This document shows positions 17,850 to 26,071 of a stretch of DNA of 64,000 nt, one piece after another; position 1 is the stretch's first letter, and every line of letters begins with the position of its first letter. The stretch is from Nostoc favosum CHAB5714 (lineage in GTDB: Bacteria; Cyanobacteriota; Cyanobacteriia; Cyanobacteriales; Nostocaceae), in contig NZ_JAIVFQ010000014.1 of assembly GCF_020829495.1 (NCBI RefSeq), positions 19,619 through 83,618 of the forward strand. The letters are read 5' to 3'. The notes under the pieces are model-generated. The model was not told the origin of the DNA. It made no database searches and was given only the letters and a program-made list of their open reading frames with translations. A program made the translations under genes and the position numbers.

Positions 17850-17998
17850 AATAATTCGTAATTCGTAATGACGCTCGATGACTCGCTAACGCTGCGCTAA
17901 CGTAATTCGTAAATTTTGTTTTGTAATGGCGATTTAACCCCAACACAAAACTTGCTTTTTTATTGAACCGGGGGACTTAAACCCACGGAACTAGTTAA
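17850..17998. repeat. Dispersed gene-flanking element, copy 1
   Basis: AATTCGT heptamers, then a GACTCGCTAACGCTGCGCTAACG block, AAATTTTGTTTTGTAATGG, GATTTAACCCCAACACAAAA and GAACCGGGGGACTTAAACCC. Two further copies: 33919-34062 (inverted) and 43786-43906. Begins 2 bp before the kinase start codon region. Confidence 0.85.
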
Positions 17999-18225
17999 TA
18001 TAAATATAGTATTATAAATTGTTTGATTATAGCTTACGTGTTATTACTGTTGAACTTTAGATATAAAGATTTATTTCTTTTAAAGAATATCATCGCATCG
18101 CAGAGGAAGAGGGTGGTATCACCCAAAAGCCGCTCAAAAAACTTAATTTAGTTTGTTGTGGGGAAAGCCAGATTTCGGAAATAGTAGCCATGATGGAACA
18201 ATGGCATCCCAAAAATAGACAGTAT

Positions 18226-18372
18226 ATCGCATTGTCAGCCAAAACAATCGCATTGTCAGCCAAAACAATCGCATTGTCAGTCAAAACAATCGCATTGTCA
18301 GCCGAAACAATCGCATTGTCAGCCAAAACAATCGCATTGTTAGTCGAAACAATCGCATTGTCAGCCGATGTA
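18226..18372. repeat. Tandem array, 21-bp period, 7 copies
   Basis: Seven units of ATCGCATTGTCAGCCAAAAC+A with scattered changes (GTCAGTC, GCCGAAA, GTTAGTC). Each unit contains the dyad ACAATCGCATTGT. It lies downstream of lysC (which ends at 18435 on the minus strand) and is not in a credible gene. Confidence 0.95.
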
Positions 18373-18434
18373 TCAATAATGCAAGGAGAAAATAGTTATT
18401 CTCTCCTGTACATAGAAGGAATTAGAGCCAGGTT

Positions 18435-20321
18435 TTACGCTGGTACGACAAATTTCTCACTACCAGCCAGTCCAAAAGCAGCATGAATGACTTGCAAAGC
18501 TTTAACACCTTGCTCTTGTGCCACAACACAGCTAATTTTAATTTCTGAGGTGGCAATCATTTGAATATTAATTTGGTGTTCGGCTAACGCTCCAAACATT
18601 TTAGCAGCTACACCTGGTTGTCCCACCATACCTGCACCGACAATACTTACCTTAGCGATCGCACTATCTAAAACAACTTCACCCCATCCTAATTCTGCTG
18701 CTACTTGGGTAAGCATTTTTTTTGCACTTTCTCCGTCTATCCGCGAGACTGTAAAGGCAATATCTCGTCTGGGAACACCATCAATCACCCGACAACGCTG
18801 AGATTGGATAATCATATCAACGCTGATATTATGTTGCGCTAATAATCCAAACAGCTTCGCTGCCATCCCCGGCCGATCTGGTAATTGGCGAATAGCAAGA
18901 CGCGCTTGGTTCAAATCGAGGGCGACACCACGAACGGGGGGGTGATGAGGGGATGAGGGGGATGAGGGAGATGAGGGGGATAAGAGAATTAATTTGTCTC
19001 TTCCTACTCCCTCATCTCCCCCTGCTTCCTCATCTCCCTCATCTCTTTTTGCTTCCCCTGCCTCTATCTCAAAGGCGCTGCGGAGTGCGTTGACGGCGCG
19101 ATCGCATTCGGTTGCATTGACTACGCAACTTACTTTCACTTCGCTGGTGGAAATCATCTGGATGTTGACGCCTGCTTCTGCCAAGGTGGCGAACATCTTG
19201 GCAGCCACACCGGGACGCCCAATCATTCCTGCGCCTGCGATACTGACTTTGGCAATGTTATGTTCTACCATTACCTCGGCTTCGTCAGATTTGGGGTTAG
19301 ATTCACTCCTCAGTGCTGGGGCGATCGCTGCTGCTACTGCTTCTGCCCGTTTTAATATTGGTGCGGTGACAGTAAAGGCAATGTCATTACTATTACCTTC
19401 ATGAACTGACTGAATAATCAAATCTACGTCTACTTCTTGCCGAGAAATTTCGCCAAATAACCGTGCTGCTACGCCTGGTTTATCGGGTACGCGCAACAAA
19501 GCCACCTTTGCTTGGTCAGTGTCAAATTCTACAGCATCCACCGGACGGGCAATTTCTAGATTTATTAGCGATCGCCCTTGGGGTTTGGCTGATGTTACCC
19601 AGGTACCTGGGGCATCCGTCCAGCTAGACCTAACTACTAGGGGAACACCATAGTTCCGAGCAATTTCCACAGCGCGGGGATGCAGCACTTTTGCCCCCAA
19701 GCTAGCTAATTCCAACATTTCATCGCAGGTGATGTCATCCATCAACTGGGCTTCGGCAACTAAGCGGGGGTCTGTAGTTAAAATCCCTGGTACGTCTGTA
19801 TAAATTTCACAAAAATTTGCTTGTAATGCGGCTGCGATCGCTACTGCCGAAGTGTCAGAACCACCACGCCCCAAAGTTGTAATTTCCATTTCTCCAGCGC
19901 TGGATGTGCCTTGAAAGCCTGCTACTACAACTACTTTACCTGCATTTATGTGGCGAGTTAGGCGAGTAGTTTCAATATGCAAAATCCGAGCGCGGCTGTG
20001 TTCGGCTTCGGTAACAATTCCTACCTGAGCGCCAGTCATGGAAATTGCTGGTTGTCCGAGTTCCTGCAAAGCCATACTAAGTAAGGCGATGGTGACTTGT
20101 TCCCCAGTAGAAAGCAGCATATCCATTTCCCGGCGGTTAGGATTTGGAGAAATTTCATTAGCGAGTTTGACGAGTCCATCGGTGGTTTTGCCCATTGCCG
20201 AAACCACTACGACAAGCGAGTTTCCTGCTTTAACGGTTTTGTAAACGCGTTGTGCAACAGCTTGAATACGTTCGACTGAACCGACAGATGTACCACCGTA
20301 TTTCTGAACTATGAGCGCCAT
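18435..20321 (-). CDS. lysC: Aspartate kinase with four ACT domains
   Basis: 628 residues; first enzyme of Lys/Thr/Met synthesis, phosphorylating Asp. ATG at 20321 gives MALIVQKYGGTSVGSVERIQ with the KYGGTSVG ATP site. TTLGRGGSDTSAVA and EIYTDVPGILTTDPR follow. The regulatory half holds two tandem ACT pairs (VALLRVPDKPGVAARLF... and LAIRQLPDRPGMAAKLF...), the duplicated layout known in cyanobacterial enzymes. Between the pairs sits a foreign-looking linker (GDEEAGGDEGVGRD, then SPSSPSSPSSPHHP). It is encoded by a GGGGATGAG/CTCATCTCCC inverted repeat at about 18937-19060. Feedback inhibition by Lys/Thr is expected from the family. A tandem array follows the stop. Confidence 0.95.
   Translation of the reverse strand: MALIVQKYGGTSVGSVERIQAVAQRVYKTVKAGNSLVVVVSAMGKTTDGLVKLANEISPNPNRREMDMLLSTGEQVTIALLSMALQELGQPAISMTGAQVGIVTEAEHSRARILHIETTRLTRHINAGKVVVVAGFQGTSSAGEMEITTLGRGGSDTSAVAIAAALQANFCEIYTDVPGILTTDPRLVAEAQLMDDITCDEMLELASLGAKVLHPRAVEIARNYGVPLVVRSSWTDAPGTWVTSAKPQGRSLINLEIARPVDAVEFDTDQAKVALLRVPDKPGVAARLFGEISRQEVDVDLIIQSVHEGNSNDIAFTVTAPILKRAEAVAAAIAPALRSESNPKSDEAEVMVEHNIAKVSIAGAGMIGRPGVAAKMFATLAEAGVNIQMISTSEVKVSCVVNATECDRAVNALRSAFEIEAGEAKRDEGDEEAGGDEGVGRDKLILLSPSSPSSPSSPHHPPVRGVALDLNQARLAIRQLPDRPGMAAKLFGLLAQHNISVDMIIQSQRCRVIDGVPRRDIAFTVSRIDGESAKKMLTQVAAELGWGEVVLDSAIAKVSIVGAGMVGQPGVAAKMFGALAEHQINIQMIATSEIKISCVVAQEQGVKALQVIHAAFGLAGSEKFVVPA
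18937..19060. repeat. Inverted repeat inserted in the lysC linker
   Basis: GGGGTGATGAGGGGATGAGG and related GATGAG units face CTCCCTCATCTCCCCCTGC units, leaving the lysC frame open. It is similar in composition to GGGAGATGAGGGGGAT...ATCTCCCCCTGCTCCC near 48165-48235. It falls exactly in the linker between ACT pairs. Confidence 0.75.
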
Positions 20322-20721
20322 AACTTTTATACAATCAATTGTGTCTGCTTTGCTCAATGCCCCCGCCGGGTTAGGAAGCCTTGAAGATATTAATAGATAT
20401 TTAGTTTAGTGACATATTCCCACACTGATGCAAGCATACGGTGTAGGCTTTTCAGCCAATCCAGCTATTGCTTAGGAGGCGCTGAACTTTGTTTAAAGTC
20501 CACGAAATGCCCTGCCGCAGACTATGAACTTCCTACCTTGTACCCTACAAATTTTACTGTCTTGCATGAAATGCTGGCTTATTTGCGCTACCCCTCAAAC
20601 CTATTGGTAACTTGTATTAATCAAGATGTGCCTACTTACTTCGATGTTGTGCAACGGAGTCGCTTACCAATAATCGTAATGCTACTGGACAGAGGCTTAT
20701 CAGACAGCAATACAGGTGAAG
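20322..20721. other. Non-coding stretch between lysC and the decayed cluster
   Basis: Short open frames exist but show no coding character or start signal. I see no repeat or RNA gene here. Confidence 0.4.
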
Positions 20722-20957
<236 letters not shown>

Positions 20958-22027
20958 AGTTCCTAAAGCGCGACCTTCTTTGCGGCAATAGACAATTATA
21001 CCGACACCGCCTTCTTGTGCCGTTTGGACTCACACTTCAATGCCATGTACCAGATAGGGGCGACAGGTGCAGATATCTGAGCCAAACACATCAGAACCGT
21101 TGCATTCATCATGAACCCGCACCGCTACAGGTTTATTGGGATCTGCGATCGCAGCCAAATCACCGACAATATACACTGTCACGCCCCCAATTGGCGGCAA
21201 AAATACCTCCAAATCAGATCGCGTCACCAATTCGGGAAACATCCCCCCAGTTTGTTCAAATAAAGCGCGACGCAACAGTGATTCTGCAATACCAAAGCGC
21301 TTGGCAATTCCTGGTAAATACCAAACAGGTTCAACTGCGGCTTTGGTGACAACTAAATCACCGCCTGGTTTCATAATCTTGCCATCTACCTGCAAACGAC
21401 CTTTGTCTACTGCATCTTGCAGTTCTGGCATATTAATGTGAGCTTGAGTGATGGCGATCGTTGGACGAATATCATATCCCTGTTGGTAATAGGATGCAAA
21501 AACCTCAGACGCGATGCCTCCAAAGGGGTCGAGGGATACTATTTTATCAGGGTCAGCCCAACTTGGGTGAGGCCCGATATGCTCTACTGGGGATGTATTC
21601 GTCAGATCCGCTCGATGAGCCGACTGCAAAGCACCGCTAGCCACTGCTAGAGCGCGATAAATCGCATAACTGCCAGAATGAGTGCCAATCACATTGCGAT
21701 GTACCTGCTTAGCCCTCTTTTATCACTTTCGGAAGAGAATAATCTGGGATGCTTACAGCATAAGACTTTTACTAAAAATCTTAGTTTCAGCCATTCTGTT
21801 AGAAAATAAACGCTCAAATGCTCACTCTATCTACAGTTGAAAATTTGGCTCTTATTTTTCTTTTCCCAGAGTGACAGAAGAGGGTTAGTTAGCGTGGCAA
21901 TAATCGGCCCGCGTTCCATAGGTTCGGCTGCTCCCCATTGAATGGGGATTGGTTTAGGGCCAAAGCTACTAGGATGGCAAGTAAGAACAATATGCCTGGA
22001 AACGTCGTTTTGCTTTGGCATAGTCAT
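20958..22027 (-). pseudogene. GTP cyclohydrolase II-like gene, split by a MITE and truncated
   Basis: The first part (22027 to 21885) reads MTMPKQNDVSRHIVLTCHPS, then SFGPKPIPIQWGAAEPMERG and PIIATLT. A 172-bp MITE follows. The reading resumes KQVHRNVIGTHSGSYAIYRA and runs to RVHDECNGSDVFGSDICTCR. RVHDECNGSDVFGSD.CTCRPYL is the zinc/catalytic signature of GTP cyclohydrolase II and its Urc1-like homologues. A TGA at 21030-21032 interrupts before VQTAQEGGVGIIVYCRKEGR. Removing the MITE and one TTAG copy restores the frame exactly. The long N-terminal extension and the adjacent uracil phosphoribosyltransferase fit the Urc1-type pyrimidine catabolic enzyme rather than riboflavin RibA. Confidence 0.88.
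21713..21884. mobile_element. MITE inserted in the GTP cyclohydrolase II-like gene (172 bp)
   Basis: Imperfect terminal inverted repeats: CCCTCTTTTATCACTTTCGG at the left and, read in reverse complement, CCCTCTTCTGTCACTCTGGG at the right (about 24 of 30 positions match). A 4-bp duplication TTAG stands on both sides (21709-21712 and 21885-21888). No open frame inside. A CTAA/TTAG target (YTAR) is typical of IS5-family transposition. Confidence 0.9.
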
Positions 22028-22276
22028 TATTTTTTTGGTGATGTTTTTATAAGCTATTAGGCACTAGGTATTTGTCAAGTACCTCTAGTTAGTTTTTATT
22101 TTTATAAATCTAAATGTCGAGTGTGGTATTAGTCGTATACTGAATACAATGAATAACACAGAAAATTCATAATTAGCAATAAATTACCGCAAATTTAAAG
22201 ATGGCTTTAAAAATCATTTAATAGATATATTTTGTGAGAAAGTTAATACAAACGTATATTCACTGATCTCAAATTC

Positions 22277-22759
22277 ATGGATTCTTTACCTATCAATTCC
22301 TTACTTGAAGAGTTGAAAAACCCAGATGCCACAGTCCGCGAAAAAGCAACTAGAAAAATCTGGCGGATTTGGTTTCAGCAAAAGGGAATTTATGGACTGG
22401 AAATAATTGATCGCAGTCAAAAATTACTCGATGCAGGTGAAATTACTGAAGCCGAAACAGCGCTGACAGCACTAATCAAAGACCAGCCAGATTTTGCCGA
22501 AGCTTGGAATCGCCGTGCTTTTCTTTATTACAGTATTGGAGATTATCAAAAATCTCTGGCAGATTGTCAGATGGTTGTGCAGATAAATCCGATACATTTT
22601 GGAGCGCTTCACGGTATGGGTTTGTGTTATGCAGCACTAGGAGAATATAGTAAAGCCATCAAAGCTTTTAAAGGTGCTTTAGAAATTCAGCCCTATTCGC
22701 TAGTGAATCAAAAGTTGATTCTAGAATGTACATTTAGATTCAACTACAAGGGCAAATAA
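22277..22759 (+). CDS. Small TPR protein
   Basis: 160 residues, ATG at 22277. After a charged N-terminus (LLEELKNPDATVREKATRKIWRIWFQQKG) come three tetratricopeptide repeats: GLEIIDRSQKLLDAGEITEAETALTALI, AEAWNRRAFLYYSIGDYQKSLADCQMVVQINP and GALHGMGLCYAALGEYSKAIKAFKGALEIQP. Probably a protein-binding adaptor; no catalytic domain. It ends 21 bp before the binding-protein pseudogene but is itself intact. Confidence 0.85.
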   Translation: MDSLPINSLLEELKNPDATVREKATRKIWRIWFQQKGIYGLEIIDRSQKLLDAGEITEAETALTALIKDQPDFAEAWNRRAFLYYSIGDYQKSLADCQMVVQINPIHFGALHGMGLCYAALGEYSKAIKAFKGALEIQPYSLVNQKLILECTFRFNYKGK

Positions 22760-22780
22760 AAGAGAGCATCATACTGTTTT

Positions 22781-23721
22781 ATGAATCCGTCATTACCCTC
22801 ATCAACAGCAGTTCATCGCCTTAGTCGCCGTAATTTTATTCAATACAGTTCTATCTGGATTGGTAGTAGCTTCATTGCTGGTTGTACTAACAGCAACCAA
22901 CCATCAACTAGCAATTCTCGGTTGGATAAAGTTACATTTGGCACAAACTGGATAGCACAAGTAGAACACGGCGGATTTTACCAGGCGATGTCTACGACGG
23001 GCTGCGCCTACGCCACTTGTATTTACAAAGACTATGGTTTAGATGTCACCATCAAAATGGGTGGCCCGCAGGTTCCCAGTGGTACTCAATTGTTGATGGG
23101 GGATGCGGTAGATTTCTTTATGGGTTATGGCATTGATGCCGTGAACGCCATAGCACAAGGTATTCCCAAAATCACAGTCGCAGCAATTTTCCAGAAAGAC
23201 CCCTGGTGCCTTATTGCACATCCCAACACAGCAATTAAAACCCTTGCCGACCTCAAAGGCAAACCAATTTATGTCTCTGCTTCTGCTAATATTACCTATT
23301 GGCCTTTACTCGAAGCAAAGTATGGTTTTACCGAAGATCAAAAGCGCCCTTACAACTTTAATCCTGCTCCTTTTCTGATTAACAAAAACTCAGCCCAGCA
23401 AGGTTATATTACGTCTGAACCCTTTGCTATTGACAAGCAGGGTGGTTTTCAGCCAGTAGTATTTTTATTAGCAGATTATGGTTATCAACCCTATGCAACT
23501 ACTATTGAAAAAAAAAACAACTAGTAGAAAAGAATCCTGAATTAGTGCAGCGATTTGTTGATGCCTCAATTAAAGGTTGGTATAGCTACCTGGAAAATCC
23601 CCAACCAGGCAATCAGTTAATTAAAAAAGATAATCCAGAAATGACGGATGAGCAACTTGTCTATAGCATTCAAAAGCTAAAACAATATGGAATTATCCTT
23701 TCTGATGCCAAAGTTAACTAG
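22781..23721 (+). pseudogene. SsuA/THI5-type ABC substrate-binding protein, frameshifted
   Basis: Starts with a Tat/lipobox-like signal (RLSRRNFIQYSSIWIGSSFIAGC), then FGTNWIAQVEHGGFYQA, KDYGLDVTIKMGGPQ, LLMGDAVDFFMGYGIDAVNA: the NMT1/THI5 fold of nitrate, taurine or pyrimidine binding proteins. Bases 22985-23014 are a 30-bp dispersed repeat that adds ten residues in frame (MSTTGCAYAT). At an A10 run (23508-23517) the frame breaks; the other frame continues QLVEKNPELVQRFVDASIKG to SIQKLKQYGIILSDAKVN and TAG at 23719. The last tens of residues expected after KQYGI are missing. Likely dead, part of a nucleobase transport cluster. Confidence 0.85.
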
Positions 23722-23895
23722 TTCGCCATCAATATCATTGTAAGTTTCTACAGGTGATGGTTCTTTGTTTATTAAAACTGCTGCTGAACCTCCAAAAGGC
23801 TCACAGTAGTGAGTAGTTTTTGACAAGAGTGGTAGAAGCCAGTCAAGATGACTGTATTTCCCTCCATACCAACCGAATGCTATCAGCTTACTCAT
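23677..23895 (-). pseudogene. DNA adenine methyltransferase (D12 class), N-terminal fragment
   Basis: Reads MSKLIAFGWYGGKYSHLDWL, then LPLLSKTTHYCEPFGGSAAV and NKEPSPVETYNDIDGELVNF. FGWYGGK and EPFGGSAAVL(L)N are motif X/I of Dam-type N6-adenine methylases. Homology stops at about 23708; the remaining codons run antisense through the binding-protein remnant. The two truncated genes meet tail to tail at GTTAACTAGTTC, which looks like a deletion junction. The DPPY motif is absent, so inactive. Confidence 0.8.
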
Positions 23896-24129
23896 AAGTT
23901 TGCTATTTTATGTAACCCTCTAGTTTAACACTAAGTTATTCATTTAAAATCAAATAGATACCATTAAAACTTGCATTACCAGTATTCCTAATAAATATTT
24001 AGTTAACATCTACTCGAAGAAATGTTATTAATACTTTCAACGGCTTTGAGTTTTAACTGATAATTAGGTTAACTATCAAGCATCTTTTGCATATTGTCTG
24101 ATACAGTCAAATTTTAATCTACAGAATGA

Positions 24130-24728
24130 ATGAGTCACCATCCCGTTATTACACTCAATCAGATTAGCAAGGTCTACACCAATGGCACTGTTACCCTGCA
24201 AGACCTAAATTTAGCAATTCCAGAGTCGCAATTTGTCAGTTTAGTTGGCCCCTCCGGGTGCGGTAAAAGTACAGTTCTGCGACTGATTGCCGGATTGGGA
24301 CGCACGAGTTCTGGTAGTATTGACTGAGGTATAACTCAGCAAGCAAGAAAACTAGCTTTTGTTTTCCAAGATGCCGCACTCATGCCTTGGGCAAATGTCA
24401 GGGAGAATATACGCCTACCGCTAAAATTGGCGAGAATGTCTAAAAAAGATAGCCAAAAATTGGTACAGCAGACATTAGAACTGGTAGGATTAAAAAGTTT
24501 TGAGGAAAACTATCCCCGCCAGTTATCAGGTGGAATGAAGATGCGAGTATCAATTGCTAGGGCATTAGTTACTCAGCCAAATGTTTTGTTGATGGATGAA
24601 CCATTTGGTGCATTAGATGAAATTACTCGTAGCAAACTCAATGGTGATTTACTCGATTTGTGGCTTCAACACCGATGGACGGTGGTTTTTGTTACCCACA
24701 ATATTTACGAAGCAGTGTACTTATCAAA
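24130..24728 (+). pseudogene. ABC transporter ATP-binding subunit (nitrate/taurine type), broken
   Basis: Opens MSHHPVITLNQISKVYTNGT with Walker A GPSGCGKST, then a TGA at 24325-24327 just after TSSGSID. The frame continues without shift: FVFQDAALMPWANVRENI (Q-loop), LSGGMKMRVSIARALV (signature), VLLMDEPFGALDEITR (Walker B), VFVTHNIYEAVYLS (H-loop). After YLS it joins an unrelated sequence. Together with the binding protein at 22781 it would form one importer; the permease gene is missing. Confidence 0.88.
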
Positions 24729-24862
24729 ACACATATATTATTGAAGACGGCGGCAGAAAAGTTATTGATCCTGAGCAGTTAAAATTTAAGGAAATAGTTG
24801 ACCCATATCGGTTGATGAATCCCGGTAAAAGCAAGGTTCTTCAATTGCAAATTCAAAATTAG
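24729..24862 (+). pseudogene. FAD-linked oxidase, C-terminal tail fused to the ABC ATPase remnant
   Basis: In a different frame from the ATPase: TYIIEDGGRKVIDPEQLKFK, then EIVDPYRLMNPGKSKVLQLQ. The D-x-x-x-L(M)NPGK ending is that of glycolate-oxidase/VAO-type FAD enzymes. Only about 42 residues remain, joined within the codons for YLSK/KHTY at about 24725-24732. Deletion product. Confidence 0.7.
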
Positions 24863-25049
24863 CAAACTACCAGAAACACATACAGCAGAATTTTGTTACG
24901 GGAAGCCCATTTGAAAGTTGCTGTACACGCTTTGCGAGAAAGAGGTATAGCACTGGGGGCGGGTATTTTTTTAACTGCTGAGTATGAGAACAGCTTGACT
25001 GGCTTTGGTGGATTTGGGCGTTTACGGTTGTCGGCGGAAACAGTTGCAA

Positions 25050-25346
25050 GACACCCACTTAGATTCATCTCAGATAATTTTGCTGCTTGTAAGTGCAAAT
25101 TTTATAGCTTCAGATTATTGCTGGGATGTCGAGGTAAAACGGGCAATGGAACGGCATGAAAGCAAAGAAGCCAGAGTTATCCCTACAATTCTCGACTTTG
25201 TTGATTGGCAGAGCGCACCGTTTGGCAAACTTCAAGCTCTGCCTGAAGGCGGCAGAGCTGTGAAAAAATGGGGAAGTCGTGATGCTGCATTTTTAAGTGT
25301 TGCTCTTAGGTTAAGTCAGTTTGCGATCGCAAATACAAGAAATTAG
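25050..25346 (+). pseudogene. TIR-domain protein, C-terminal remnant
   Basis: LDSSQIILLLVSANFIASDY, then CWDVEVKRAMERHESKEARV, IPTILDFVDWQSAPFGKLQA and LPEGGRAVKKWGSRDAAFLS. SANF(I/L)ASDYCxxxEVxRAMERH and W..APFGKLQALP are hallmarks of cyanobacterial TIR domains. The N-terminal strand and loops (including the start) are absent. Bases 24867-25050 hold other open codons (AVHALRERGIALGAGIFLTAEYEN) that I cannot assign. Not a functional immune or signalling gene as it stands. Confidence 0.75.
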
Positions 25347-25455
25347 GCATTGGGCATTGAGCAGAGAGATGTTTGTCGTTGGCTGTGCCAATTAAGTGTA
25401 GGACTCTTGTACCTAGCAAATCATACTCTTGGATAAGTGCCATAACTTTGCTAAT

Positions 25456-25728
25456 GAGTCTTTTATACTCGCGGACGAGTCTTTTATACTCGTGAATGAG
25501 TCTTTTATACTCGTGAATGAGTTTTTGATACTCGCGGACGAGTCTTTTATACTCGTGAATGAGTCTTTGATACTCGCGGACGAGTCTTTTATACTCGTGG
25601 ACGAGTCTTTGATACTCGCGGACGAGTCTTTTATACTCGTGGACGAGTCTTTTATACTCGTGGACGAGTCTTTGATACTCGCGGACGAGTCTTTTATACT
25701 CGTGAATGAGTCTTTTATACTATACGCT
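25456..25728. repeat. Tandem array, 21-bp period, 13 copies (family B)
   Basis: Units such as GAGTCTTTTATACTCGTGAA+T and GAGTCTTTGATACTCGCGGA+C. The reverse complement (GAGTATAAAAGACTCATTCA) matches the array at 10829-11121. The implied heptapeptides (ESFILVN/ESLILAD) are open on both strands but lack a start context. Confidence 0.95.
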
Positions 25729-25911
25729 GACACCTATCGTGGTGAATACGCCCTGAGTGCTTCTTTTCAAGAACCGTGGTTGGATGACTTTATCCATTTC
25801 AACTTCGAGTACGAGTTTGCGAAAGCAGGTTTTACAGAACTCCATTACGTTCCCTATGCGGTGGGTTTGTGGTATATGGTTGGCCGTAAGCTTGAAACTG
25901 GAGCAGTTTGA
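25729..25911 (+). pseudogene. Unidentified gene remnant next to the tandem array
   Basis: About 60 codons with good coding character: YADTYRGEYALSASFQEPWL, DDFIHFNFEYEFAKAGFTEL and HYVPYAVGLWYMVGRKLETG, then TGA. It continues the frame of the array and has no start of its own. The sequence resembles the tail of a globular enzyme but I do not recognise the family. Presumably a 3' gene end stranded by array growth or deletion. Confidence 0.45.
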
Positions 25912-26071
25912 TTGTTTACGATATGCCATTGAGTATGTCTTGCATTTTGCGTCCTAACCACTTTAGCGGTTGCCATAACACAAAAAAATCTGGGGTTGCA
26001 GAGAAAGCGGGATAATTTAGCAACTTCCAAAATTCCCCCCCTGCTCCCTCTGCCTCCCCTGCTCCACTCCC

